The notes below the pieces were generated by a model. The model saw only the letters and a program-made list of their open reading frames with translations. It ran no database searches and was not told where the DNA came from. This document shows, piece by piece, positions 47,148-55,604 of a DNA stretch of 64,000 bases. Every line of letters begins with the position of its first letter. The stretch's first letter is position 1. Source of the stretch: Halarcobacter sp. (lineage in GTDB: Bacteria; Campylobacterota; Campylobacteria; Campylobacterales; Arcobacteraceae); assembly GCF_963675975.1 (NCBI RefSeq), contig NZ_OY780939.1:2914001-2978000 (forward strand), given 5' to 3'. Both the position numbers and the translations under genes were made by a program.

Positions 47148-48206
47148 ATGACGGCAACATTAAAATTAGTAATTTTTAGTATTGTTATTATGCCAATACT
47201 ATTATTTACTGGTTGTGGGGAAAAGAAAAAAGAACAGAAAATTTTAGAAGTTCAAGAAGCTCCAATAATGGGTGAATATATTCTTAAGTTTTCACATGTG
47301 GTAAGTCCAAATACTCCTAAAGGTAAGGCTGCAAGTTATTTTGAAAAAAGACTTGAAGAGCTTACAAAAGGTAGAATTGATGTACAAGTATATCCATCAT
47401 CTCAACTTTATAAAGATAATGCTGTTTTAAAAGCATTAAAACTTGATTCTGTTCAAATGGCAGCTCCAAGTTTTTCTAAATTTGGGAAAATTGTACCTCA
47501 GTTAGCACTTTTTGATTTACCTTTTCTATTTAAAGATATGGCCCATTTACATAGAGTTCAAGATACAGAAGTGGGTCAAAAGCTGAAAGACATGGTTAAC
47601 TCTAAAGGTTATATTGCTCTTAACTTTTGGGATAATCATTTCAAACAATTGTCTTCTTCTAAAAAACCTTTAATTCTTCCTGAAGATGCCCAAGGTCAAA
47701 AATTTAGAATTATGTCATCTAAAGTCTTAGAAGAACAATTTAAAGCTATTGGGGCTAATCCTCAAATGATGCCATTTTCAGAGGTGTATTCAGGATTACA
47801 ACAAGGTGTAATTGATGGACAGGAAAACACTAACTCAAATATCTATACAAAAAAATTTCATGAAGTTCAAAAGTATTTAACAGTGACAAATCATGGATAT
47901 TTAGGATATTTAGTAGTTATGTCTGAAAAATTTTGGAACTCTTTACCAGAGGGATTACAAAATGCTGTTGTGCAAGCGATGAGTGAAGCAACGGTGAAGG
48001 AGAGGGAGTATGCTGAAGAGTTAAATACCAAGCAATTTAACTTGATTAAAGAGTATGCAAAACAAACAGGTAAGTTAGAGATAATAAATCTAACAAAAGA
48101 GCAAAAAGATGCTTGGAGAAAAGCTGTTAGTAAAATCTATCCTGATTTTTATGATAAAAATAAAATTGGGGAAGATTTAATTAAAGGCGCTTTAGCAACG
48201 GAGTAA
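47148..48206 (+). CDS. dctP: TRAP transporter C4-dicarboxylate-binding protein, lipoprotein form
   Basis: 352 residues. The N-terminus is a lipoprotein signal ending in FTGC (C23), followed by a charged linker GEKKKEQKILEVQEAP, after which the sequence is closely similar to the first DctP (YILKFSHVVSPNTPKGKA). Contains KFRIMSSKV and FSEVYSGLQQGVIDGQENTNSN, the form seen in classic DctP. It should be membrane-tethered, near DctQM. 3 bases before dctQ with AAGGAG-type ribosome site. A lipid-anchored DctP beside a free one is unusual. Confidence 0.9.
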   Translation: MTATLKLVIFSIVIMPILLFTGCGEKKKEQKILEVQEAPIMGEYILKFSHVVSPNTPKGKAASYFEKRLEELTKGRIDVQVYPSSQLYKDNAVLKALKLDSVQMAAPSFSKFGKIVPQLALFDLPFLFKDMAHLHRVQDTEVGQKLKDMVNSKGYIALNFWDNHFKQLSSSKKPLILPEDAQGQKFRIMSSKVLEEQFKAIGANPQMMPFSEVYSGLQQGVIDGQENTNSNIYTKKFHEVQKYLTVTNHGYLGYLVVMSEKFWNSLPEGLQNAVVQAMSEATVKEREYAEELNTKQFNLIKEYAKQTGKLEIINLTKEQKDAWRKAVSKIYPDFYDKNKIGEDLIKGALATE

Positions 48207-48209
48207 AAG

Positions 48210-48836
48210 ATGATTATATTTAAAATTATAAGTAAAACTATTGGTTTTATAAACCAATCAATTGCAGCCATTGGTATTTCAGCTGGTGTTGCAGTTGCAT
48301 TTACAAATGTAGTAGCAAGATATGTATTTGATGCCTCACTAGTTTGGGCATCAGAATTAAGTGTATACTTGTTTTTATGGAGTGTATTTTTTGGTGCAGC
48401 ATATTGCTTTAAGAAAGATGCACATATTGCAGTAACAATTGTACTTGATGCTATGCCATCAAGATTAGCAAAAGTGATGTTACTATTGTCTCATATTGTT
48501 ACAATTGTATTTTTAATTGCAGTTGCATATTATGGTTATGAATATCTACTTCTTGTAATAGACTTAGATGAAAGATCTATAGATATGTGGGATATGCCTA
48601 TGTGGATTCCATATTTAGTAATTCCTGTATCATTTGCTTTTGCAGCATATAGAGTTGCTGAAAGAATACATGCAATTTTATCTACACCACATGACAGAAT
48701 TCTAAAAGAGAGTGAAGCTGAACATGTTTTAGCTGAAATGGGTATTGGTGCAAGAAGAAACCAAGAAAATGAAAATGTTAAGGAATTAAATGACATGGTC
48801 AAAGAAGTAGAAAAGAAAACAGGAGGGATGCTATGA
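48210..48836 (+). CDS. dctQ: TRAP transporter small membrane subunit
   Basis: 208 residues with four membrane helices (SIAAIGISAGVAVAFTNVVA, LSVYLFLWSVFFGAAYCF, VMLLLSHIVTIVFLIAVAYYG, WIPYLVIPVSFAFAAYRV) and the DctQ pattern RYVFDASLVWASELSVYL. A charged C-terminal tail of about 55 residues is longer than in many DctQ. Overlaps dctM by 4 bases. Confidence 0.93.
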   Translation: MIIFKIISKTIGFINQSIAAIGISAGVAVAFTNVVARYVFDASLVWASELSVYLFLWSVFFGAAYCFKKDAHIAVTIVLDAMPSRLAKVMLLLSHIVTIVFLIAVAYYGYEYLLLVIDLDERSIDMWDMPMWIPYLVIPVSFAFAAYRVAERIHAILSTPHDRILKESEAEHVLAEMGIGARRNQENENVKELNDMVKEVEKKTGGML

Positions 48837-50116
48837 GTTTAGCTGTATTATTTGCAATATTTTTCTTCCTTGTTATTTTAGGAACACCAATCTCAATCTG
48901 TTTAGGTGCTTCAACTTTTGTAACATTAATGTTATTTACAGATATTTCACCTATTGAAATCTCAGCAATGATTTTTGAGAAAGTTCACCACTACTCATTA
49001 ATGGCAATTCCAATGTTTATTTTTGCAGGTAACTTACTTTCTAAAGGTAGTGCAGCACAAAGAATTATTGAGTTTGCAAAATCTTGTGTGGGACACTTAC
49101 CTGGTGGTCTTCCAATTTCAGCTATTTTTGCATCTATTATTTTTGCTGCTGTTTCTGGTTCATCTCCTGCAACTGTTGTTGCTATTGGTTCAATTATGTT
49201 TGGTGCAATTATGCAAGCTGGTTATCCAAAAAAATATGCAATTGGTACAATTGCAACTTCTGGTTCATTAGGAATTCTGATTCCACCATCAATTGTATTA
49301 ATCGTATATGGTGTAACTGCAGAAGTTTCTATTGGTAAACTATTTATGGCTGGTGTTATTCCAGGACTTATGCTTGGTATTATGTTAATGGCTGTAACAT
49401 ATATTGGTGCTAGAAGACTTGGATTTGAAAGAACAGAACCACAACCTATGAAAGTTAGACTTGCAAAGATGAAAGATGCTTCATGGGGACTATTTACAAT
49501 CGTTCTTGTAATTGGTGGTATCTATGGAGGTATATTTACTCCAACTGAAGCAGCAGCTGTTGCTTGTGTTTGGGCATTTATTGTTTCTGTATTTATTTAC
49601 AAAGATATTAAATTATCAAGAATTTATATTACAGCTTTAGAGTCAGCAAAAACTACAGCAATGATTATGTTTATTATTGCAAATGCTATGTTATTTGCTC
49701 ACTTCTTAACTATTGAGAATATTCCTCATATGATTACTGAAGCATTAGTAGAAGCAAATGTAAATAAATATATGTTCTTACTTATGGTTAACTTACTTCT
49801 AATTCTAGCTGGTTCATTTATGGAACCAAGTGCAATTATTATGATTATGGTTCCATTATTACTTCCAGTTGCCGTTGCACTGGGAATTGATCCAATTCAC
49901 TTTGGTATTTTAATTACAGTAAATATGGAGTTAGGAATGGTTTCCCCACCTGTTGGACTGAATCTGTTTGTTACATCAGGTCTTACAGGAATGAGTATAA
50001 AAGATGTAATCGTCGCCGCATTCCCTTGGACAATGACTATTTTATTTGGACTTATATTAATCACATATATTCCAGATATATCATTGTTCTTACCAAACTT
50101 GATGTATGGAAATTAA
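48833..50116 (+). CDS. dctM: TRAP transporter large membrane subunit
   Basis: 427 residues, about twelve membrane segments. DctM motifs: FLVILGTPISICLG, SLMAIPMFIFAGNLLSKG, AAVSGSSPATVVAIGSIM, GTIATSGSLGILIPPSIVLIVYG, FTPTEAAAVACVWA and ELGMVSPPVGLNLFVTSG. Forms the sodium-coupled carrier with DctQ. Followed by a strong hairpin terminator. Confidence 0.95.
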   Translation: MSLAVLFAIFFFLVILGTPISICLGASTFVTLMLFTDISPIEISAMIFEKVHHYSLMAIPMFIFAGNLLSKGSAAQRIIEFAKSCVGHLPGGLPISAIFASIIFAAVSGSSPATVVAIGSIMFGAIMQAGYPKKYAIGTIATSGSLGILIPPSIVLIVYGVTAEVSIGKLFMAGVIPGLMLGIMLMAVTYIGARRLGFERTEPQPMKVRLAKMKDASWGLFTIVLVIGGIYGGIFTPTEAAAVACVWAFIVSVFIYKDIKLSRIYITALESAKTTAMIMFIIANAMLFAHFLTIENIPHMITEALVEANVNKYMFLLMVNLLLILAGSFMEPSAIIMIMVPLLLPVAVALGIDPIHFGILITVNMELGMVSPPVGLNLFVTSGLTGMSIKDVIVAAFPWTMTILFGLILITYIPDISLFLPNLMYGN

Positions 50117-50128
50117 CATACACTTCTA

Positions 50129-50158
50129 AGATAAAATGGGCTTTTGCCCATTTTATCT
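50129..50158 (+). terminator. Hairpin terminator after dctPQM
   Basis: Perfect 13-bp stem: AGATAAAATGGGC at 50129-50141, loop TTTT, GCCCATTTTATCT at 50146-50158, twelve bases after the dctM stop. The T-rich 3' arm supplies part of the usual T run. Confidence 0.75.
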
Positions 50159-50247
50159 AAATCAAAAACTTAACTACTCAAGCTACTTATTTCCATTTAA
50201 CACTTTTATAGATAAAATTTCGCAAAATAAAACTAAAAGATTATATT

Positions 50248-51186
50248 ATGTCAAAATTAAAAATTGGTGTTATTGGAGCAGGAAATGTTGGTGCAGCTAT
50301 AATAAATGCACTAGTATTAAGAAATATTGGAAAAGAATTAATACTTTTTAATAGGGATAAAGAAAAAGCTATCGCTGAAGCTATGGATATAGATGATACT
50401 ATCCCTTTACTTTCAGAGATGCAAATCAAAGCAACAAATGATTACAAAGATTTAAAAGATTGTTCAATTATTGCTATTACTATTGGAGCAAGACAAAAAG
50501 AGAATGAAACAAGACTAGAGCTTCTAGGAAGAAATGCAAAAATTATGCAAGATGTTGTTTTAAATCTTGATAAATATGCACCTGAAGCTATATTACTTAT
50601 TGTTTCAAACCCAGTTGATATCTTAACACGAGTTGCCCAAGAGGTATCAACAAGAGCTCATAATAAAATCTTTGGTTCTGGAACTGTTTTAGATACTTCC
50701 AGATTAAGATATCAACTTGGAAAAGAGCTAGATGTAAATAGGAAAAATGTTCATGTTCATGTAATAGGTGAACATGGAGATAGTGAATTTGCTGTTTGGT
50801 CTAATGCAATAATAGGTTCAATTAAACTTGAAGATTTCCCACTAGAAGATTTGGCTAGCCTTGAAGACTTAAAAAACAAAGTTTTATCAGTTACAAAAAA
50901 AAGAGCTTATGAGATTATACAAAGAAAAGGTTATACCAACTTTGGTGTGGCTGTTGCAGTTGCAAAACTAATACAATGTGTAATTAGAGATGAGAAGAAA
51001 ATATTTTCTGTATCTGTTAAAGCAAATAAAGAATACAACTTACATGAAAATACAGTTCTTAGTTTACCTTGTGTTATAGGAAAAGATGGAGCAGAAAATA
51101 GACTTATTTTAACTTTAACAAAAGAGGAGAAAGAGAAACTATTAGAAGCCTCTAATAGTTTAAATAATGCCTATAAAAATATTTAA
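50248..51186 (+). CDS. Lactate/malate dehydrogenase family, L-lactate-type fingerprint
   Basis: 312 residues: NAD loop IGVIGAGNVGAAII, GARQKENETRLELL, SNPVDI, GSGTVLDTSRLRYQLG and catalytic H176 in VIGEHGDSE. The specificity position holds Q83 (glutamine in lactate dehydrogenases, arginine in malate dehydrogenases), and T230 in KGYTNFGVA is also lactate-like. By these two residues L-lactate is favoured, although the TRAP dicarboxylate genes upstream would suggest malate and such genes are often annotated mdh. Enzyme activity in this branch has been doubted, so function remains open. Overlaps mntP by 4 bases, tail to tail. Confidence 0.8.
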   Translation: MSKLKIGVIGAGNVGAAIINALVLRNIGKELILFNRDKEKAIAEAMDIDDTIPLLSEMQIKATNDYKDLKDCSIIAITIGARQKENETRLELLGRNAKIMQDVVLNLDKYAPEAILLIVSNPVDILTRVAQEVSTRAHNKIFGSGTVLDTSRLRYQLGKELDVNRKNVHVHVIGEHGDSEFAVWSNAIIGSIKLEDFPLEDLASLEDLKNKVLSVTKKRAYEIIQRKGYTNFGVAVAVAKLIQCVIRDEKKIFSVSVKANKEYNLHENTVLSLPCVIGKDGAENRLILTLTKEEKEKLLEASNSLNNAYKNI

Positions 51187-51737
51187 GATAAAAGAGTATG
51201 TTCTATTAAAATTTTAAGACCAATTCCTATTAGAACTACTCCTCCTATTTTCTCTGCTTTATCTTCTAAAAACTCTCCACCTCTAGTTCCTAAGAAATTT
51301 CCAATAAAAGAAAAAACAAAAGTAACAAGAGCAATAATTATCATCGAATAGTATGGATTTAATTCTAATAAATTTAAGGTAAATCCAGCAGCCATTGCAT
51401 CTATACTTGTAGCAATTGCAAGTATTAATAAAACTTTATTTGTAATAATACTAATTTCATCTTCAGTACTTTCACCAAAACTTTCATATAACATTTTTCC
51501 ACCAATTAAACTTAAAAGGAAAAATGCAACCCAATGATCAATTGATTCAATAAAACTTCCTAATCCAACACTTGCTAAAAACCCAATTAAAGGCATAAAA
51601 CCTTGAAAGAAACCAAAAAATATACCTATTTTTAGTGCTAAAAACTTATTAAATGTTTTATTTTTTACTCCCAAACCTATAGATACAGCAAAAGCATCCA
51701 TAGCTAAAGCAAAAGATAAAAGTAGTACTTCAAACAA
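51183..51737 (-). CDS. mntP: Manganese efflux pump
   Basis: 184 residues, six membrane helices with the duplicated DxxA-type metal motifs: ALAMDAFAVSIGLG near the N-terminus and ATSIDAMAAGFTL in the second half. Exports Mn(II). It starts at TTG 51735-51737, preceded by AGGAG with a 6-base spacer (no usable ATG nearby). Divergent from the ZIP gene. Confidence 0.92.
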   Translation of the reverse strand: MFEVLLLSFALAMDAFAVSIGLGVKNKTFNKFLALKIGIFFGFFQGFMPLIGFLASVGLGSFIESIDHWVAFFLLSLIGGKMLYESFGESTEDEISIITNKVLLILAIATSIDAMAAGFTLNLLELNPYYSMIIIALVTFVFSFIGNFLGTRGGEFLEDKAEKIGGVVLIGIGLKILIEHTLLS

Positions 51738-51759
51738 TATAAACTCCTATAAAAATGCA

Positions 51760-51765
51760 ATTATA
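51760..51765 (-). promoter_or_regulatory. Likely -10 box for mntP
   Basis: TATAAT on the minus strand 22 bases before the mntP TTG. The resulting leader is only about 15 bases. Confidence 0.45.
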
Positions 51766-51835
51766 CCAAAACAATAAAAAATATCTATTATGATAGAATA
51801 TAAAAAATTAAAAGTTTACAGTTAAAAGAGAATAT

Positions 51836-52681
51836 ATGTTTGAGTTATATGGGATAGAAGATTATTTATACGCTTTTTTATTAACTTTATTTGCTGGACT
51901 ATCTACTTCTTTTGGAGCAATTATAGCTTTTTATTCAAAAGCTAAAAGTGATATTTTACTTTCACTTGGTCTTGGTTTTTCAGCAGGAGTTATGATTTAT
52001 GTTTCTTTTATGGAGATATTACAAAAAGCAAAAGATTCATTTATCCAAATTACTTCAAATGAAATTATTTCAGAAACATATGTTTTAATCTGTTTTTTTG
52101 GAGGGATACTTTTAAGTGCTATAATCGACAAGTTAATACCTGAAGATGTAAATCCCCACGAACCAAAATCTTATAATGAATTAGAAGAATTAAAACCAAA
52201 TCATAAAATTAAAAATAAACAAACACTTCATAGAACAGGTGTTTTTACAGCCTTAGCTATTGGTATTCATAATTTCCCAGAGGGTTTTGCTACATTTATC
52301 TCTTCATTAAATGATATCTCAATAGGAATAACTATCGCTTTAGCTATTGCAATTCATAACATCCCTGAAGGAATGGCTATTTCCTTACCTATATATCATG
52401 CAACAAATAATAAGAAAAAAGCTTTTTGGTACTCAACACTTTCAGGCTTTGCAGAACCAATTGGAGCTATTGTAGGATTTTTTATACTTTTTCCAATAAT
52501 GGGACAAGCAACTCTTGGTGTAACTTTTGGGATAGTTGCTGGAATTATGATATATATCTCTTTTGATGAACTATTACCAGCTGCAAGGGTTTATGGAAAT
52601 GCCCATACCACAATATTTGGTCTAGTTTTAGGTATGTTTATAATGGCTTTAAGTCTCTTATCTTTTAATTTTATCTCATAA
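51836..52681 (+). CDS. ZIP-family divalent metal transporter (ZupT-like)
   Basis: 281 residues, about eight membrane helices. The binuclear metal site is carried by HNFPEG in GIHNFPEGFATF and HNIPEG in AIHNIPEGMAIS, and E in SGFAEPIGAI. A histidine-containing loop (residues 95-125) is typical. Brings Zn or other divalent metals into the cytoplasm. Divergently paired with the Mn exporter, which suggests metal homeostasis as a local theme. Confidence 0.92.
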   Translation: MFELYGIEDYLYAFLLTLFAGLSTSFGAIIAFYSKAKSDILLSLGLGFSAGVMIYVSFMEILQKAKDSFIQITSNEIISETYVLICFFGGILLSAIIDKLIPEDVNPHEPKSYNELEELKPNHKIKNKQTLHRTGVFTALAIGIHNFPEGFATFISSLNDISIGITIALAIAIHNIPEGMAISLPIYHATNNKKKAFWYSTLSGFAEPIGAIVGFFILFPIMGQATLGVTFGIVAGIMIYISFDELLPAARVYGNAHTTIFGLVLGMFIMALSLLSFNFIS

Positions 52682-52688
52682 TTTATAA

Positions 52689-52710
52689 TTGATACACTTT
52701 TGATACACTT
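52689..52710 (+). promoter_or_regulatory. Two tandem 11-bp direct repeats, probable regulator site
   Basis: TTGATACACTT at 52689-52699 is repeated exactly and without gap at 52700-52710, 43 bases before the small ORF. Two identical 11-mers in head-to-tail phase are the classic binding geometry of OmpR/PhoB-type regulators, several of which are encoded nearby. Confidence 0.55.
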
Positions 52711-52752
52711 CCTTAGTATAGTTAATAATATATAAAGAGGAAAGGATTTTTT

Positions 52753-52941
52753 ATGGAACATAATGTAAGTAAAAATAAAATCTTAGAGATGAAAAATATC
52801 TTAACAAAAAAAGAGATAAGAATGTTACAAAATGTGGGATATGTATTATTATCTGAAAACATAGTAAAAAAAGCAGAAAACTCTGAAAACTATAAAATTA
52901 AAAAAATTGATAATATACTTCTTCTACAACTAAATAGTTAG
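52753..52941 (+). CDS. Small protein of unknown function (62 aa)
   Basis: 62 residues, lysine-rich and without a membrane helix: a helical N-terminal part (SKNKILEMKNILTKKEIRML) followed by NVGYVLLSENIVKK and a C-terminal strand IDNILLLQLNS. Not recognised. It is a plausible gene because AAAGAGGAAAGGA precedes the ATG, a tandem 11-bp repeat lies in the promoter position, and a hairpin follows the stop. It might be a small regulatory or adaptor protein controlled by one of the neighbouring regulators. Confidence 0.6.
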   Translation: MEHNVSKNKILEMKNILTKKEIRMLQNVGYVLLSENIVKKAENSENYKIKKIDNILLLQLNS

Positions 52942-52968
52942 TAGTTTATAGTAATATTAAACTACTAA
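52938..52968. terminator. Bidirectional hairpin between the small ORF and the receiver-kinase
   Basis: TTAGTAGTTTA at 52938-52948 pairs perfectly with TAAACTACTAA at 52958-52968 across a nine-base loop. It overlaps the stop codon of the small ORF and lies 16 bases beyond the end of the convergent kinase gene. AT-rich, so strength is uncertain. Confidence 0.5.
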
Positions 52969-52983
52969 ACTATTTGTTTAAAA

Positions 52984-54102
52984 CTATTCTTGAATTTTAT
53001 CAAACTCCATTATAAACTTAACACCAACATTTGAATTTTCTAAAGTTAAATTACCCTCAAAAGAGTTTTTAACAACAAGTTTAACCATATAAAGTCCAAT
53101 ACCAGTACCTTCAGATTTAGTTGTATAATAAGGGTCAAATACTTTTTCTAAATCTTGTTCATCTATTCCTCCAGCGTTATCGCTGATTGTTAAATAGTTT
53201 TTATCATCTTTTGAATAAACTTCTAATGCTATTTTTCTATCATCTATATTTCTATCTTGAAAAGCTTGAATTGAGTTTGTTACTATATTCATTAAAACTT
53301 GTGTTAACTCCATCTCTACACCTTTTAGTGTAAAGTCATTTTGAAAGTCTATTTCAAGTTGAACATTGTTTTTCTTAATAACCGAATCAACCAATTCAAA
53401 ACTTCCATCAAGAGTTTTTCTAATTGAAAAACTTTTTTTATCTTTATCAGCTTTGAAAAACTCTAAGAAACCATCAATTGTATCTCTCATATGGTGTATT
53501 TGAAGTTTAGTATTCTCAGAAAATTCATCAATAGCTTCTTTATCTAGTTCTCCATAATCATATGAATATTTTATATCATCACAATATAAAGATAAGATAT
53601 TTAAAGGCTGTTTCAATTGATGTGAAATCACCCCTATCATCTCACCAATAGAAGCCATTTTTGTATTATGAACAACTAGTTTATTTGCTTCTTGTAAAGA
53701 CTCTTTTGTTTCTTTATTTTTATGAAATAAATCAATATAAACTTTTAATTTAGAACTTAAAAGGTTTACATCAATTGGTTTAGAGATATACTCAATAACA
53801 CCTAAATCATAACCTTTTTGTTGGTAAGCATCTTTATCATAAATACCTGTGATAAAAATAATAGGTATATCTTTTAGCTTATCAATCCCTTTTATATATT
53901 CCACAAATTGGAAACCATCTATATCTGGCATTTGGATATCACTTAAGATTAAATCTACATCATTGTCCATTAATATTTGAATGGCATCTGTTGCATTTAA
54001 TGCTGTATAAATATCAACATCAAACTCTTCAATTAACAGTTGTAAAGAGTAAATATTCTCTTCAACATCATCTAAAATTAAAATTGAGAACTTATTTTTC
54101 AT
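52984..54102 (-). CDS. Receiver-histidine kinase hybrid (N-terminal REC)
   Basis: 372 residues. An N-terminal receiver (ILILDDVEENIYSL, phosphoacceptor in LILSDIQMPDIDG, K in EYISKPI) is joined directly to a kinase core with H-box VISHQLKQPLNIL, N-box NIVTNSIQAF, DNAGG and TTKSEGTGIGLYM. No membrane helix, so cytoplasmic. The arrangement fits a kinase that is itself controlled by phosphorelay from the kinase encoded 2 bases upstream (54105-55604). Confidence 0.9.
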   Translation of the reverse strand: MKNKFSILILDDVEENIYSLQLLIEEFDVDIYTALNATDAIQILMDNDVDLILSDIQMPDIDGFQFVEYIKGIDKLKDIPIIFITGIYDKDAYQQKGYDLGVIEYISKPIDVNLLSSKLKVYIDLFHKNKETKESLQEANKLVVHNTKMASIGEMIGVISHQLKQPLNILSLYCDDIKYSYDYGELDKEAIDEFSENTKLQIHHMRDTIDGFLEFFKADKDKKSFSIRKTLDGSFELVDSVIKKNNVQLEIDFQNDFTLKGVEMELTQVLMNIVTNSIQAFQDRNIDDRKIALEVYSKDDKNYLTISDNAGGIDEQDLEKVFDPYYTTKSEGTGIGLYMVKLVVKNSFEGNLTLENSNVGVKFIMEFDKIQE

Positions 54103-54104
54103 CG

Positions 54105-55604
54105 CTATCTCCCTATAAAATCTATTATATCTGGTATATCTACAATATTATCTTTTATTACATAAATATCATTTTTATATGTTTCTTTTATAATATTTAA
54201 TTCATGTTTTGATAAACCTTTACTATCAACAATTAAAACATCAAAGCTATTATCTATTTTTTCTAAAAGTTCCTCCATATTTCTAACTTGAGTTAGTTTA
54301 TGATTTTTTTGTAAAGTTATAACTATATTTATAAACTTAACTGCATCAGTATTATAAATAAGTATATTTTTACTAGCTACTTGTTTATCAACCTCAACTG
54401 CTTTTTTTATTTTATTATTTTCATCATCTAAAGTTAAAATATCTAAACACTTAATTGCATCATCATTTTTAGGAATAGTTACATAAAAAGTTGTACCCAT
54501 ACCAACTTTACTTTTTACAAAGATTGAACCTTTTAAAAGTTCCAATAACTCTTTTGTAATAGCTAAACCTAAACCTGTACCACCAAACTTTCTTGTTGTG
54601 CTACTATCTGCTTGTTTAAATCTATCAAATATATCGCTTAACCTATTTTCTGGGATTCCAATCCCTTCATCTTTTACTGAAATGTTTATTTGTTCATCTT
54701 CATCTTTTACACACAGATAAATAGACTTACCCTTCTCTACAAATTTTACAGCATTACTTAACAAATTTTTTACAATCTGTTTTATTTTTTTCTCATCACT
54801 ATATATTAAAGGGTCTATATTTTTATCAAATTCAAAATATAAATTTACACCTTTTTCTTTTGTTTGAGGAAGAAACATATTATAAATATCTTCTAATAAT
54901 TTTTGTAAGTTTACTTCTGAATAATCAACTACAATTCTTCCTGATTCTAATTTTGAAAGATCTAAAACATCATTTATCAAATCCAATAAATAATTACCTG
55001 AACTTTGTATAATCTCAAGGTTTTTTATATCTCTAGGAGATAGGTTTCCATTTTTATTCTCTTTCATCACAGAAGAGATTACATTTATAGAGTTTAGAGG
55101 TGTTTTTAATTCATGGCTCATATTGGCCAAAAAATCATCTTTTGATTTATTTGCAAGTTCTAACTCTTTTTTTTGTTCCCTTAAAAGTTCATTGTTTTTT
55201 TTCATTTTATGTACATTTAGACATGACTTTATACTAAGATTTAATTTTGTGATAAAACTTTCAAACATAGAAATAAAAAAGTCTACATCTGAATCTAATT
55301 GTTTTACAACTAGATACATAGAACCATGTTCTAATCTTAAAATCAAAATTATCTTATCCTCTTCATAAATCTTGTTTATTACCTCTTTATAATCATCATA
55401 TAAAGATGGATCAAAACTATCAATCTTTCCAAAAGATGCAAACTCTTTAATATCTTCATCTTCAATAATTGAATAAAGACCATAAACAGCATAAGTTTCA
55501 CTTACAAATGTTCTTAGTACTTCTTTCATCATTATTGAAAGATCTAAAGAGTTTCCTATTGAACTGTAACATTTATATGTTATAGCTAAATTATTTACTA
55601 GCAT
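54105..55604 (-). CDS. Cytoplasmic histidine kinase with degenerate C-terminal receiver
   Basis: About 499 residues from ATG 55602-55604, chosen because GGGAG precedes it by 5 bases; the ATG overlaps the FIST-gene stop as ATGCTAG. The N-terminal 170 residues are an unrecognised sensor domain followed by a coiled coil; kinase core: H-box MSHELKTPLNSI, DEGIGIPE, FKQADSSTTRKFGGTGLGLAI. The C-terminal 90 residues resemble a receiver (FDVLIVDSKGL) but the acidic pocket is lost (ILIYNTDAV). Likely signals for the FIST protein translated just before it. Confidence 0.88.
   Translation of the reverse strand: MLVNNLAITYKCYSSIGNSLDLSIMMKEVLRTFVSETYAVYGLYSIIEDEDIKEFASFGKIDSFDPSLYDDYKEVINKIYEEDKIILILRLEHGSMYLVVKQLDSDVDFFISMFESFITKLNLSIKSCLNVHKMKKNNELLREQKKELELANKSKDDFLANMSHELKTPLNSINVISSVMKENKNGNLSPRDIKNLEIIQSSGNYLLDLINDVLDLSKLESGRIVVDYSEVNLQKLLEDIYNMFLPQTKEKGVNLYFEFDKNIDPLIYSDEKKIKQIVKNLLSNAVKFVEKGKSIYLCVKDEDEQINISVKDEGIGIPENRLSDIFDRFKQADSSTTRKFGGTGLGLAITKELLELLKGSIFVKSKVGMGTTFYVTIPKNDDAIKCLDILTLDDENNKIKKAVEVDKQVASKNILIYNTDAVKFINIVITLQKNHKLTQVRNMEELLEKIDNSFDVLIVDSKGLSKHELNIIKETYKNDIYVIKDNIVDIPDIIDFIGR

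Noticed and set aside
49023-49338. Overlapping plus-strand frames inside dctM
   Set aside because: Leucine- or cysteine/tryptophan-rich translations out of frame with dctM, the result of biased codon use in a membrane protein gene.
51738-51835. Mn-sensing riboswitch (yybP-ykoY type) upstream of mntP
   Set aside because: The distance between the -10 box and the TTG start leaves a leader of only about 15 bases, too short for a riboswitch.
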